A stretch of DNA of 47,427 nucleotides. Origin: Flavobacteriaceae bacterium (lineage in GTDB: Bacteria; Bacteroidota; Bacteroidia; Flavobacteriales; Flavobacteriaceae). This document shows, one piece after another, positions 9,038 through 17,239 of the stretch. Position numbers and translations under genes: made by a program. Within the stretch, counting starts at the first letter, position 1, and each line of letters opens with the position of its first letter. The notes beneath the pieces were generated by a model, which had not been told where the DNA came from, did not search any database, and saw nothing but the letters and a program-made list of their open reading frames with translations. The DNA lies in assembly GCA_947446865.1 (NCBI GenBank), contig CANFHX010000021.1, positions 1 to 47,427 of the forward strand, in the 5' to 3' direction.

Positions 9038-12000
9038 GGATTAACCATTGGTAAATCTGGAAATACTAGAAACGTCTACCTTAATAACACCATCAATGTG
9101 GCAGGGCCAATCAGTGTCTATGGCAACTATGTTGAATTTAGTGGCAATATTACCAGTTCTGCTAATGGCGATATTTTCATCAAAAGTATTATAAACGGGA
9201 ATAATCCATCAGTGTATATAGGGGCTGTGACCATAAACAAATCTGCTGGCACAGGTACCCTTACTTTTCAAGCAAGTGGTCGTGTTCTAAATTATGGAAC
9301 CTTAAGCGCAACAGGTACAGGCCGTTTAAACGTGGTCATGTGGTCGGATTATGACAATACCAACGACGACGGTGGAGTTTCTCAATTTGGTACCATTAGT
9401 ACCAATGGTGGACACGTTTGGTTGGGTGGTTCAAGTTCCAACGGAGGGTCTTATAAATGGAATGACTTAACAGTAGGAGATGGACCATCAGTAGGATCTA
9501 CATATTATAATTGTAATGCTATGGATTTATTTGGTCCAATTACTACAGGTGGAGGGGATGTTTTAATTTGGGCAAGCTCACCTGGATGTGGAACCAGTGG
9601 CATAGTTTCCGATGGAACCCGACTCATCAACGCAGGTTCAGGAGATATTACTTTCATTGCACCGAACACCTCGGGTGCCATTGAATTAACTTCAACAGGA
9701 GTTATTTCTTTAGTACCTCATGCAGGAAGTTATGCTAGCGCATTGACCCTTGGAGGCACTTTAACTTCGGGTAATTTTACCTTTAATACAAGTCATTACA
9801 ATGGTCTAAAAATAAATAGTTTGGCCAATAGTGGTTTGGTAATAGGTAATTATTCGGGGCACCTAAACGGCAGTACCGCAGTGACACAAGGAAATACCTC
9901 AACCGTGACTGCTTCTACAGCACTTTCTACAAAATCATTAGCAATATATGGAGGTTCAGTGGTAGCTTCTGCTGCATTGACAGCCGCAGGAAACATGATA
10001 CTCGATGGAGATACTGGCAGTTTTCTTACCCAAAATAGCAAGGGAGTAGAAATTAGCGCTGCAGTGACTACTACTAATAATGGAAATATTACCATTCATG
10101 GTCGTGGTGGAAATGCAACGGCTCTTAACACACACGGAATAAATGTGGCCAACTTGGTTGAAGCCGGAGGAACAGGAAACATTGAATTAATTGGTTACGG
10201 AGGTCTTTCAGTTTTAAATACCACGGGGTCAAGTTGCCACGGAGTAAATATAGAAGGGGCCAGTGCTTGGGTGAAATCCAATGGTGGTAATGTTGCAATT
10301 ACGGGCAATGGTGGTGGCGCTGGTGCAGGAACCTATAGCCAAGGAGTTCCAATACTTACTACCGCAAAAGTTTCAGCGGGAGGCGCAGGTACTATTAACA
10401 TCACTGGAACCGGAGGTGTAAATACCGCTACGGGACTAAGAGGTGTTGTGATTAACACAAATAGTAGTGTGTATTCTGCAGGGGGTGCCATTACAATTAC
10501 TGGAACCAACGGAACCAACGGTTCAGACAATAGTGATGGAGTCACATTAGATACGGCTACAATTGGCAGTAATTTATCAGGTCCAATAACCATTGTTGGT
10601 AAAGCAGGTGGTGGAACAGGAAGTGAAGCTATTTCAATGAGTTCTACAAATACCATTGGTGGCGCCTCGCATGCTAATAACATCGTTTTGCGTGGTAACA
10701 ATATGGCATTAGCTGGCACAAACTCTGTGTTAACAACTGGTCAAGTAACCGTTGAACCCTTCGGAGACTCCTTTTCTAGTGCTTTGACGTTCCCAATTGC
10801 CAACTTAACAATTGCCAATACGATAACTGGTTTAACTTTAGGAAAATCTACTAACACTGCTAATATTACTTTTGCAAATGCAACGACTGTTGCAGGACCA
10901 ATTACGGCTTATGGCGGAACAATAACATTAGATGCTAACTTGACAACTACCAACAGTAGTAACTTTGGTACTATTTCATTGTATACCGACAACCCTCTAG
11001 GAGGATTGACAACAGCAAGAACATTAAACGCAGCTGCTGCTTTTAAATACATTCCAAGGAGTACTGCTTTTACCACTAATGTTACCTATCCGATAACTAA
11101 TTTAACAGCTACTTCAGCAGGGTTAACTATTGGAAAAACCTCGAATGATAAAAATATTACCATCACTCAAGATGTAACGGGTCCTTTTGGCATTGAACTT
11201 TATGGAAATGATGTAAATATCAATTCCAATTTAACAACCACTGGAATAACTGCAATTATGTACTTAAAAGGGAATACCACTATTGCAGCAGGTAAGTTTA
11301 TTACTTCTGGGGGTAATTTTACCCACGATGGAAATATGACTTTTAAATCAACCGCCACAGGAACTGCAGCTTTTGGAACCTTAGGAGGTACTTTTACCAC
11401 TGTGAGTGGAAACACTACAGTTGAACGCTACATTGCTGCAAAGCGCGCGTATCGTTTTTTAAGCTCCAGTGTGACTTCAACTTCAAGTATTAAAGAAAAC
11501 TGGCAGGAAAACGGTGGCACAGCTGCTGGATTAGGAACGCACATTACAGGTGCGAATGGAGCTACGAATGGTTTTGATGCTACGGCTACCAATAATCCAT
11601 CTATGTTTACCTACACCAACGGGGCTTGGAGCGCAGTAACCAATACAAATGTAAATGTGTTAACTGCTGGAACTCCCTATCGATTGATGGTAAGAGGTGA
11701 TCGATTGATCGATTTAACAACAAACTCACCAACAGCAACGCAAACTATTTTAAGAGCTACTGGAGCTTTAAAAACAGGAAATTATACGCCAACTTTAAAC
11801 CAAGCGATTGATGGCTATAGTTTTGTAGGGAATCCGTATCAAGCACCAATTGATATCAAAGCCGTGTTAACTGCTTCTACAAATATGAATACCGCTGTAG
11901 TGTATTACTGGGATCCTACATTAAACTCAAGAGGGACTTATGTTACCAGAACATTGGATAGTAATCTAAATAGTGTTGCTTCTAGTTTCAATCAATACTT

Positions 12001-12133
12001 ACAACCTGGTCAAGCAGTATTTGTACAGAAAGACAATACAGCTAATGTGCCAACTATTACCATTACCGAGAATCATAAATCGATAGTTAATGCGGCTGCA
12101 GGTGTTTTTAAAATGCTTCTTCCAATGAAATAG
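8231..12133 (+). CDS. Giant adhesin, middle part (shifted frame)
   Basis: This 1300-codon frame continues the adhesin after the G9 tract; the ATG at 8231 is incidental, and homologous sequence begins at about 8258. It contains the rest of module 2, a third partial module and further beta repeats (GGNVAITGNGGG, GGAITITGTNG). A conserved flavobacterial pre-C-terminal region follows (GNTTVERYIAAKRAYRFLSS, YSFVGNPYQAPIDI, YLQPGQAVFVQK). It ends at TAG 12131-12133, just after GVFKMLLPMK. Inserting one A in the A4 run at 12110-12113 changes this to VFKNASSNEIGMLRVNLLAS, which joins the downstream segment without a gap. So this is not a separate gene but the central part of one coding sequence, unless both breaks are sequencing errors. 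Confidence 0.8.
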   Translation: MGGTSPLGGGNTSGSDYSLGSSNMAYTEGIRFDVTIALNSGNGNIALRGKSYAMGVYTDWGASGVGFYYFSGATGIINSGTGSITIDGISQTNTSTYASGIYSMHDMTITSANTTAAAIRLIGKATGASGDAVGIETESVFSVLATGEGGGITISSSQQIADFYDVLFRGETNILAKSGPIQLLGKQDGGVANGRWYINNNSFLGSKALSAVPTSSSPITIQYDLYNFSGYNPKLATSGTLNWKPASTSFGQNVQTDWFAWSQNSQTLSGLTIGKSGNTRNVYLNNTINVAGPISVYGNYVEFSGNITSSANGDIFIKSIINGNNPSVYIGAVTINKSAGTGTLTFQASGRVLNYGTLSATGTGRLNVVMWSDYDNTNDDGGVSQFGTISTNGGHVWLGGSSSNGGSYKWNDLTVGDGPSVGSTYYNCNAMDLFGPITTGGGDVLIWASSPGCGTSGIVSDGTRLINAGSGDITFIAPNTSGAIELTSTGVISLVPHAGSYASALTLGGTLTSGNFTFNTSHYNGLKINSLANSGLVIGNYSGHLNGSTAVTQGNTSTVTASTALSTKSLAIYGGSVVASAALTAAGNMILDGDTGSFLTQNSKGVEISAAVTTTNNGNITIHGRGGNATALNTHGINVANLVEAGGTGNIELIGYGGLSVLNTTGSSCHGVNIEGASAWVKSNGGNVAITGNGGGAGAGTYSQGVPILTTAKVSAGGAGTINITGTGGVNTATGLRGVVINTNSSVYSAGGAITITGTNGTNGSDNSDGVTLDTATIGSNLSGPITIVGKAGGGTGSEAISMSSTNTIGGASHANNIVLRGNNMALAGTNSVLTTGQVTVEPFGDSFSSALTFPIANLTIANTITGLTLGKSTNTANITFANATTVAGPITAYGGTITLDANLTTTNSSNFGTISLYTDNPLGGLTTARTLNAAAAFKYIPRSTAFTTNVTYPITNLTATSAGLTIGKTSNDKNITITQDVTGPFGIELYGNDVNINSNLTTTGITAIMYLKGNTTIAAGKFITSGGNFTHDGNMTFKSTATGTAAFGTLGGTFTTVSGNTTVERYIAAKRAYRFLSSSVTSTSSIKENWQENGGTAAGLGTHITGANGATNGFDATATNNPSMFTYTNGAWSAVTNTNVNVLTAGTPYRLMVRGDRLIDLTTNSPTATQTILRATGALKTGNYTPTLNQAIDGYSFVGNPYQAPIDIKAVLTASTNMNTAVVYYWDPTLNSRGTYVTRTLDSNLNSVASSFNQYLQPGQAVFVQKDNTANVPTITITENHKSIVNAAAGVFKMLLPMK
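8251..8259 (+). other. G9 homopolymer that breaks the adhesin frame
   Basis: Nine G directly precede an in-frame TAA. With eight G the reading frame is TTT GGG GGG GGT AAT and continues for 1,290 more codons. The matching place in module 1 (about 6388-6401) is GGAGGAGGAGATG and has no homopolymer. Poly-G tracts of this length in surface-protein genes are classic slippage (phase-variation) sites; sequencing error is the main alternative. Confidence 0.75.
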
Positions 12134-12135
12134 GA

Positions 12136-12798
12136 ATGCTTAGAGTTAATTTATTAGCTTCTATAAATAATCAATGGACAACTATTGAAGGGGCATTAGC
12201 ACTATTTCATCCCAATTATAGCTGGGGTGTAACTCAGGAAGATGCTACTAAATTATCTAATTTAGATGAAGAAGTTAGTTTTGTACAAAACAACACTTCG
12301 CTAGCTATTGCAAAGCAAAGTAATCCAGAGCTCACAAATGAATTGCCTATAAAATTAAATACAACACGTTACACCAATTACCAATGGCAATTTGAGTTAA
12401 CAAATTATGATGGACTAACACCTTATTTGTTGGACACTCAAAATAATACATTTACACAAATAGATAACAATACTATAGTTCCGTTTACAGTAAATGGACA
12501 GGAACAGACTCGCTTTAAAATAGTATTTCAAAACGGCATTTTAAGCATGCCTGATTTTACGAATCAAATTGTAATGAATCCAAACCCAGGAAAATCGGAT
12601 TCTGGTTTTTACTTAACTGGAATAACTAATGCAAAGGTTACATTATACAATTTAATAGGGCAAAACCTTCCTGTGGAAACTACTGTAGATGGTACATCTA
12701 CAAGAGTAAAACCTTTGGTAGAATTAAGCCAAGGAGTTTATGTGGTAAACATAACTCAAGAAGGCAAAACGGCACAAGTAAAGTGGATTGTAGAATAG
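12136..12798 (+). CDS. Giant adhesin, C-terminal part with T9SS type A sorting domain
   Basis: This 220-codon stretch is in the same frame as the N-terminal part and is joined to the middle part by a one-base shift at 12110-12113. It begins with LRVNLLASINNQWTTIEGALALF, the usual beta-sandwich preceding a T9SS tail. It ends with a type A sorting domain: MNPNPGKSDSGFYL, VTLYNLIGQNL, LSQGVYVVNITQEGKTAQVKW. T9SS recognises such ~80-residue tails, exports the protein through SprA/Sov and usually removes the tail. ATG 12136 is probably not a real start. Confidence 0.8.
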   Translation: MLRVNLLASINNQWTTIEGALALFHPNYSWGVTQEDATKLSNLDEEVSFVQNNTSLAIAKQSNPELTNELPIKLNTTRYTNYQWQFELTNYDGLTPYLLDTQNNTFTQIDNNTIVPFTVNGQEQTRFKIVFQNGILSMPDFTNQIVMNPNPGKSDSGFYLTGITNAKVTLYNLIGQNLPVETTVDGTSTRVKPLVELSQGVYVVNITQEGKTAQVKWIVE

Positions 12799-12810
12799 AA
12801 AAAAGAAAAT

Positions 12811-12909
12811 ATGAAATTACTTAATATCAATACGATAAAAAACCTATTTGTACTAATTATAGTATTATTTACAAAAAACAAATCATTAACTAAAATAATA
12901 ATTAAATAG
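12811..12909 (+). CDS. Tiny hydrophobic ORF between adhesin and exported protein
   Basis: ATG at 12811, 32 codons, ends TAG 12907-12909. The product is MKLLNINTIKNLFVLIIVLF followed by a lysine-rich tail, so it has one hydrophobic stretch and no recognisable family. It could be a small membrane peptide, a degenerate signal-peptide gene, or chance in AT-rich DNA. It sits 12 bases after the adhesin stop and 3 bases before the next start, compatible with an operon. Confidence 0.3.
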   Translation: MKLLNINTIKNLFVLIIVLFTKNKSLTKIIIK

Positions 12910-12912
12910 CAC

Positions 12913-13170
12913 ATGGAAAATCAAAGAAAAATAGTTACGGTCCTTTTGTTTGTGTTAATTTTTACTTCAACATTTGCACAAAGTGATCCTGCAACATTTA
13001 AACTTGGAAGCGATAATCAATCTACAATTGATCAATCAACAATTACATTTACAGACGATGTGCAAGACGTTCCTGTACAACCTATAAATGATTACTTGCC
13101 ACAGGCATTACTTACAGCATTTGTATTAGGTTATTATTTCTTTAGAAAAAAAACAAGACTAAATGACTAG
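12913..13170 (+). CDS. Small exported protein with C-terminal membrane anchor (PID-CTERM-like)
   Basis: 85 residues. An N-terminal signal peptide (RKIVTVLLFVLIFTSTFAQS) is followed by an acidic, Q/T-rich linker, then a C-terminal tail: a P-rich VPVQPIND motif, a hydrophobic span (ALLTAFVLGYYFF) and a basic end (RKKTRLND). Tripartite motif-membrane-basic tails with a PID/PIN motif resemble the PID-CTERM sorting signals reported in Flavobacteria with exosortase; that resemblance is from memory and not proven. It lies directly after the adhesin, as small exported proteins often do in this group, and may be co-transcribed. A terminator follows at 13216. Confidence 0.65.
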   Translation: MENQRKIVTVLLFVLIFTSTFAQSDPATFKLGSDNQSTIDQSTITFTDDVQDVPVQPINDYLPQALLTAFVLGYYFFRKKTRLND

Positions 13171-13213
13171 TCCTAAATAATCGAAACAGATTATTAGATA
13201 AAAATAGTTAAAT

Positions 13214-14074
13214 TAAACAGCATCAAAAACTTTTTTGGTGCTGTTTTTAGTTTTATAGGTTTTCATTATTAGTTTGTTTTGTTGATGCATTTGATTTGGG
13301 GTTAGCATAAGGTTTGATAAATGAGGTCTTTTTTCATTATATACATCCACAGTTTCTTTTATTATTTGTTTCATAATAGGTAAGTCTTTATTGTATTTAT
13401 CAATATAAAATTCTTGTTTTAATATGCCATTTATTCTTTCTGCTACAGCATTTTCCTACGGATCAGAGTTTTGAGTCATGCTTGGTTTTATGTCATTTTT
13501 ATTAGTGTTTTTTGATATTTATTAGCGCAGTATTGTAATACTCTATCCGAATGATTTATTAATGGTATTTCTTTATTTTACCTATGTTTTACAGCTAATC
13601 GCAATGCAACCAAACTGCTTTCGGTATTTAAATTATCGGATACATTATAACCCACTATTTTTTTAGAATATGCATCCGTTATTAAACTTAAATAACAAGG
13701 TTTTTCTCTTTTTCCGATATAAGTGATGTCCGATACCCAAACTTGTTCTGGCTGGTTAATTTGCAAATCCAGCAACTGATTTTTATACTTTCTAAAGCGA
13801 TGGTGTGAGTTTGTAGTAATATGATAAGACCTTTTTGGTAGTATTAATAAATGATTAGCTCCAAGAATATCAATAAATTTATCTCTTCCTATTATTAGTT
13901 TTTTTAAATCTTGATTTAGTAAATAATACAACTTTTTCGAGCCAATTCTAGGCATTTGTGTCCTGATTTCTAAAACCATATTCACAACCAATTGCGCTCT
14001 ATCTTGTTTGATAATGGGTCGTTTTATTTTTCGATAATAAACCTATCTATCCTGAATAAAGTATAGGCAAACAT
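13214..14074 (-). pseudogene. IS3-family transposase orfB, broken
   Basis: The original start is ATG 14074, which overlaps the orfA stop. The product begins MFAYTLFRIDR; a one-base deletion near 14040 then shifts the frame before VYYRKIK. The best preserved stretch (13578-13991) reads LEIRTQMPRIGSKKLYYLL, then the catalytic core WVSDITYIG (first Asp) and SLITDAYSKKIVGYNV (second Asp). Further on are a stop after LAVKHR, another frameshift, and DP-stop-ENAVAERINGILKQEF (the Glu region of the DDE triad, with TAC changed to TAG). It ends KKVFDAV at 13214. Several independent lesions mean it cannot make active transposase. Confidence 0.85.
13216..13249 (+). terminator. Terminator after the adhesin cluster, overlapping the IS end
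   Basis: AAACAGCA (13216-13223) pairs with TGCTGTTT (13240-13247), followed by T-rich sequence on the plus strand. The same bases encode the last residues (KVFDAV) of the decayed transposase on the minus strand. Confidence 0.6.
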
Positions 14075-14490
14075 TATTGTTTGTTGTTCTTTTTGTTTAA
14101 AATGGTCGATTGTTCTGGTGATGAGTTTTTTCGTATGTCGATTTGATATTCTTTTTCTGCAATATCAATCATCATATCAAAAATGATGGCTTTCTTATCG
14201 GCAACAAAAGCTTGTTGTTCTAAAAATGTTTTCTGCTTTTCTAGAAGTTTAACTTTTGCTTCTAGTTCCATTATTTTTTGTTCTGGAGTTTTTGGCATAT
14301 TTGATGCTGTTTGATTTTCCCAATCAAAGTTACCAAATTGTCGAAGCCAACCAACAATTGTCGAACGAGCTTGTATGCCACATTTACGACAAGCAGAATG
14401 AGATGAAAGTTCTCCTCGTTCTATTTCTTGAACAACTTACAATTTAAAAGACATTGTGTAATCTTTTTGTGTATCGCTATTTAAGGACAT
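14074..14490 (-). pseudogene. IS3-family orfA, interrupted by a stop
   Basis: Reads MSLNSDTQKDYTMSFKL, then TAA at codon 18 (14437-14439), then VVQEIERGELSSHSACRKCG, a helix-turn-helix region (STIVGWLRQFGN) and a leucine-zipper coiled coil (QKIMELEAKVKLLEKQKTFL). This is the DNA-binding partner protein of IS3-family transposases. Apart from the one stop it is nearly intact. A truncated product could start at the internal Met of MPKTPEQ (14298) and would keep only the coiled coil. Confidence 0.8.
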
Positions 14491-14493
14491 GAC

Positions 14494-14530
14494 TAAAAAA
14501 CAAAAAAGTCCTTCAAAATTTGAAGGACTT
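14494..14530 (-). terminator. Ancestral tRNA-Gln terminator, displaced by the island
   Basis: AAGTCCTTCAAA (14506-14517) pairs with TTTGAAGGACTT (14519-14530); on the minus strand a T-rich run (14494-14507) follows. It sits right after the 16-bp copy of the tRNA 3' end, exactly where the terminator of tRNA-Gln would lie before the island inserted. Confidence 0.7.
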
Positions 14531-14533
14531 CTT

Positions 14534-14549
14534 GTTGGTCTACAAGGAC
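14534..14549. other. attL (16-bp core)
   Basis: GTTGGTCTACAAGGAC matches the 3' end of tRNA-Gln exactly. Homology stops on both sides (CTT before, AAAT after), as expected for the distal attachment site of a tRNA-targeting integrase. Confidence 0.8.
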
Positions 14550-14553
14550 AAAT

Positions 14554-14591
14554 ACCTCAACACCTCAGCAAACCTCAGCAAACCTCTAAAA
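14554..14591. repeat. Tandem ACCTC repeats beside attL (possible integrase arm sites)
   Basis: ACCTCAAC (14554), ACCTCAGCAA (14562), ACCTCAGCAA (14572) and ACCTCTAAAA (14582) follow one another at 8, 10 and 10 bp. Tandem decamers next to an att core resemble arm-type binding sites of tyrosine integrases. Confidence 0.5.
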
Positions 14592-14613
14592 CCCTAATAA
14601 ATATAGGGTTTTT
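14588..14613. terminator. Hairpin terminator inside the left end
   Basis: AAAACCCTA (14588-14596) pairs perfectly with TAGGGTTTT (14604-14612) around a 7-base loop, with a T-run in the right arm. It could insulate the element from transcription across attL. Confidence 0.55.
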
Positions 14614-14678
14614 CAAACTAAGGCATTTAATAACACCTCAAAAAACTTTGGAAAACATCATATTATAGCGTATTTTTG

Positions 14679-14696
14679 CTACGTGATTTACTACGT
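14679..14696. repeat. Element-end repeat, left copy
   Basis: CTACGTGATTTACTACGT, itself two CTACGT hexamers 12 bp apart, differs by one base from 20130-20147 near the other end and has the same orientation. Likely integrase or excisionase binding sites. Confidence 0.65.
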
Positions 14697-14711
14697 TAAC
14701 ACAGCTAAACC

Positions 14712-16112
14712 ATGAAACAACCTACTCATTTTTTCAATTTAGAAGCTACCGAAAACAAAAACGGTAATCGTTTAATCTATTTCAATCTTAATTACGGCTA
14801 TCGAGAATACAATCCTATTAAAAAGGACTTAAAGTACATACCTTTAAAAATTTCTACTCAATGGAGCATCAAGGAAGAATATTGGGTTGGGAAACCAACT
14901 TACCGTGCAAACAAAAACTACGTTAGTAAATATGGGAAAGACATTAATAACGTACTTGATAAAATAGAAAAAATGGCATACGCCCAACTATCTATATACA
15001 GAAACACACATGATAACGACCCAGCACCAATAGAACTAAAAAACATACTACTTGAAAAACTTGGTCGAGTTGAAAAAGCAACAACTGATAAAGTTATCAC
15101 AGATTACATCACCACTAGTGTAAACGAAAGAACAACTTTAAACATAACATCCGATAGACGATGGTCTACTGAAACTGGCAAACAATATACTAACCTAAAA
15201 AACCACATCATAAACTACCAAAACAAAAAAGGTATCACATTAACTTTTGGCAAACTTACTGGTGAAATATTCATGTATTTTTTCAAAGTAATAAATGAAA
15301 TACAAAAAGAAAAAACAGGCGAAAATTACGCCCATAACACCATTGTAAAAGAAAATAGCCACTTTAGAGCGTTACTCAACGAGGCTACTAAAGACGACAT
15401 CGAAGTTGGGTTTAGGTTTACTAAAAGAGAGTATTACATCAAGGAAAGAGCTATTAAAAACGAAATTTTCTTGACAGAAGAAAACTTAAATAAAATAATC
15501 AAAACAGATGTTTCACATTCAAAAGAGTTTACTAATGCGAAAAACTATATCATAATTTCATCGCTTACTGGGTTACGAATTGGTGATATGATTCACTTAC
15601 ACGAATTAAAACCTGAATACCAAATCCATGAATCAAAAAAGTATTTTTGTTTTACAACTCGGATTAGAAAATCACAAGAAAACAAAGAAGAACTAATAGC
15701 GACTATTCCAATACTAAAACCAGTAAAAGAACTTCTATTAAAAAATGATAATCATTTTCCAAAATTTACATCAAAGCCAAACATAAGAAAATGTATAAAG
15801 AAACTATTGACGCATTTAGAATTTGACCATTACATAAACGAAAAAAAATATTATTATCTTATAGATAAAGTAGTAGAAGAAAAAATAAAGTTACACGACA
15901 TATTTTCGCCTCACGACTGCCGCAGTTCATTTATAACTAATCTAAAGAACTTAGGGGTTCACGATGCCGATATAGAGCCAATAACGCATCCAAAACACAA
16001 ATACACATCTATCGTTCAAGTTTATGACAAAAATGCGTTAGTAGGCAAAGCAATTAATTTAGTAACAATATTGAAAGAGAAAAAATCAAAATTATATACG
16101 TATAATCCTTAA
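14712..16112 (+). CDS. Tyrosine-type site-specific integrase
   Basis: 466 residues. The N-terminus (STQWSIKEEYWVGKPTYRAN) resembles the arm-binding domain of Bacteroidota phage/ICE integrases, followed by a SAM-like core-binding domain (about 110-250). The catalytic domain has Arg289 in TGLRIGDM, His401 and Arg404 in HDCRSSFITNL, a downstream His in ITHPKHKY, and the nucleophile Tyr438 in VQVYDKN. It cuts and rejoins DNA at the tRNA-Gln att core to integrate or excise the element. Its start lies about 160 bases inside attL, the usual position, and the gene points inward. Repeats at 14554-14591 and 14679-14696 are candidate binding sites. A bidirectional terminator follows. Confidence 0.93.
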   Translation: MKQPTHFFNLEATENKNGNRLIYFNLNYGYREYNPIKKDLKYIPLKISTQWSIKEEYWVGKPTYRANKNYVSKYGKDINNVLDKIEKMAYAQLSIYRNTHDNDPAPIELKNILLEKLGRVEKATTDKVITDYITTSVNERTTLNITSDRRWSTETGKQYTNLKNHIINYQNKKGITLTFGKLTGEIFMYFFKVINEIQKEKTGENYAHNTIVKENSHFRALLNEATKDDIEVGFRFTKREYYIKERAIKNEIFLTEENLNKIIKTDVSHSKEFTNAKNYIIISSLTGLRIGDMIHLHELKPEYQIHESKKYFCFTTRIRKSQENKEELIATIPILKPVKELLLKNDNHFPKFTSKPNIRKCIKKLLTHLEFDHYINEKKYYYLIDKVVEEKIKLHDIFSPHDCRSSFITNLKNLGVHDADIEPITHPKHKYTSIVQVYDKNALVGKAINLVTILKEKKSKLYTYNP

Positions 16113-16127
16113 ACAATTTTACAACAA

Positions 16128-16153
16128 AAAAACCATAGAAATCTATGGTTTTT
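16128..16153. terminator. Bidirectional terminator between integrase and cargo genes
   Basis: AAAAACCATAGA (16128-16139) pairs with TCTATGGTTTTT (16142-16153), giving A-runs and T-runs on both sides. It separates convergent genes. Confidence 0.8.
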
Positions 16154-16161
16154 CTTTTAAA

Positions 16162-16641
16162 TTATTTCCAACCTTTATCCATATAAATTGATTCAGAATT
16201 AAAATCATACTCGGTCTCACCTATCTCAAGCCATCCTAAATCATTTTTATGCCCTCCTCGGATAATAATGCTTCCAAAATCAAATTTACCAAGCAACCTA
16301 AATTTATTGTCATGTGAATCAGTTTCTAAAGCTCCTATACTATAATTAATAACTTCGCTAGGATTTACGTCCCATTCATCAGCACCAGCACCCGCCATTG
16401 TTGCGTCTGCTCTCTTCCAATACTTTATTTGATTTTCTGTAATTTCTAAACGATAATAAACAACCATGCCACTGTAAGTTTTATTAGCATTCCATTTACC
16501 CAGTAAATAACTTTTTATTTCCTGTTCTGATTTGATATTCACTTTCCCTTCATCATTATCACTTCCTCCACTTCCGAATGCCATTAGAAGAAATAATCCA
16601 GCAATAAAAAGAGAACTAACAATCTTTAATTTTTGTTTCAT
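16162..16641 (-). CDS. Exported or lipoprotein-like cargo protein of unknown function
   Basis: 159 residues. A hydrophobic N-terminus (KLKIVSSLFIAGLFLLMAFG) is followed by GSGGSDNDEG, the usual spacer of a lipoprotein, but Phe stands where the lipobox Cys would be. It may be an uncleaved anchor, a signal-peptidase I substrate, or a mutated lipoprotein. The mature part (SYLLGKWNANKTYSGMVVYYRLEITENQIKYW) looks like a small beta-rich lipocalin-like domain, but I do not recognise a family. Its start overlaps the end of the upstream membrane gene by 26 bases, so the two are probably translated together as cargo of the element. Confidence 0.65.
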   Translation of the reverse strand: MKQKLKIVSSLFIAGLFLLMAFGSGGSDNDEGKVNIKSEQEIKSYLLGKWNANKTYSGMVVYYRLEITENQIKYWKRADATMAGAGADEWDVNPSEVINYSIGALETDSHDNKFRLLGKFDFGSIIIRGGHKNDLGWLEIGETEYDFNSESIYMDKGWK

Positions 16642-17065
16642 TTTTAAATTTATTTATATTAATACTAATTATATAAGCAAGAACTCCTAGAAGGAGGTCT
16701 ACTGGGTCATAGGTGCCCTCAAATATTTTAATTGCTTGAGCAAATTCAATTAAACATCCAAATATTAATGGAAGTAATAATAAATATTTTAATTTTTCAA
16801 TACCACTACTCCAATTTATTAAAATACATGAGGTAAATGAATATACCCACAAACCATCAGGTAAAGAGTAGTAAAACCAATTTGGAAAAAAATCCTTATA
16901 TGGATTCACAATTAACCTAAACTCATTTATGTATTCGCTACAACCAATTTTATCAAACCAGTTAAAAAAACGTAAATTATTCTTTCTAAAAGATAAGTAA
17001 ATTAATCCTCCTAGAAAAAGAGGAATAAATACATGAATCAAGTAAGACTTATTTTTCTTAACCAA
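16616..17065 (-). CDS. Small integral membrane protein, VanZ-like
   Basis: 149 residues with about four hydrophobic segments (HVFIPLFLGGLIYLSF, LWVYSFTSCILINW, LKYLLLLPLIFGCLIEF, DLLLGVLAYIISI). Motifs LPDGLW and IEFAQAI...GTYDPVDLLLG recall the E..Q....D..D....G pattern of VanZ-family proteins, which are linked to teicoplanin or lipoglycopeptide tolerance in Gram-positives; function in Bacteroidota is unknown. First gene of a two-gene operon with the overlapping exported protein. Likely element cargo acting at the envelope (inference). Confidence 0.55.
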   Translation of the reverse strand: MVKKNKSYLIHVFIPLFLGGLIYLSFRKNNLRFFNWFDKIGCSEYINEFRLIVNPYKDFFPNWFYYSLPDGLWVYSFTSCILINWSSGIEKLKYLLLLPLIFGCLIEFAQAIKIFEGTYDPVDLLLGVLAYIISININKFKNETKIKDC

Positions 17066-17216
17066 CTAGCTACATTATCAATAATCCAACAAACAATTTC
17101 ATCAAGCAACCCGTAAACAGATTATTCAAATTAAAAATTCGATTTGTTAAATTTTGAGCCAAATATAAATAAAAATTCTAATATATAGGGTACTTTTTTA
17201 TAGAGTACCACAAAAA

Positions 17217-17239
17217 ATACAAAATGATGAGTTTTGTAT
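17217..17239. promoter_or_regulatory. Operator of the XRE regulator
   Basis: ATACAAAA (17217-17224) and TTTTGTAT (17232-17239) form a perfect inverted repeat around TGATGAG and end directly against the ATG at 17240. The half-site TTTGTAT also occurs upstream of the serine recombinase, so one repressor may control both. Confidence 0.6.

Larger units (their letters stand above)
13205..14495 (-). mobile_element. Decayed IS3-family insertion sequence
   Basis: Two consecutive minus-strand genes with orfA/orfB layout are present, both broken by stops and frameshifts. They encode a helix-turn-helix plus coiled-coil protein and an rve-type integrase-core transposase of the IS3 family. Ends are approximate; I could not find convincing terminal inverted repeats or a target duplication. 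The element lies directly downstream of the tRNA-Gln locus, just outside the integrated island. Confidence 0.75.

Noticed and set aside
14074..14076. Programmed -1 frameshift joining IS3 orfA and orfB
   Set aside because: orfB has its own ATG overlapping the orfA stop, and both genes carry unrelated stops and frameshifts, so the element is decayed.
14256..14447. 63-residue plus-strand open frame
   Set aside because: It is antisense to IS3 orfA, whose HTH and coiled-coil are recognisable.
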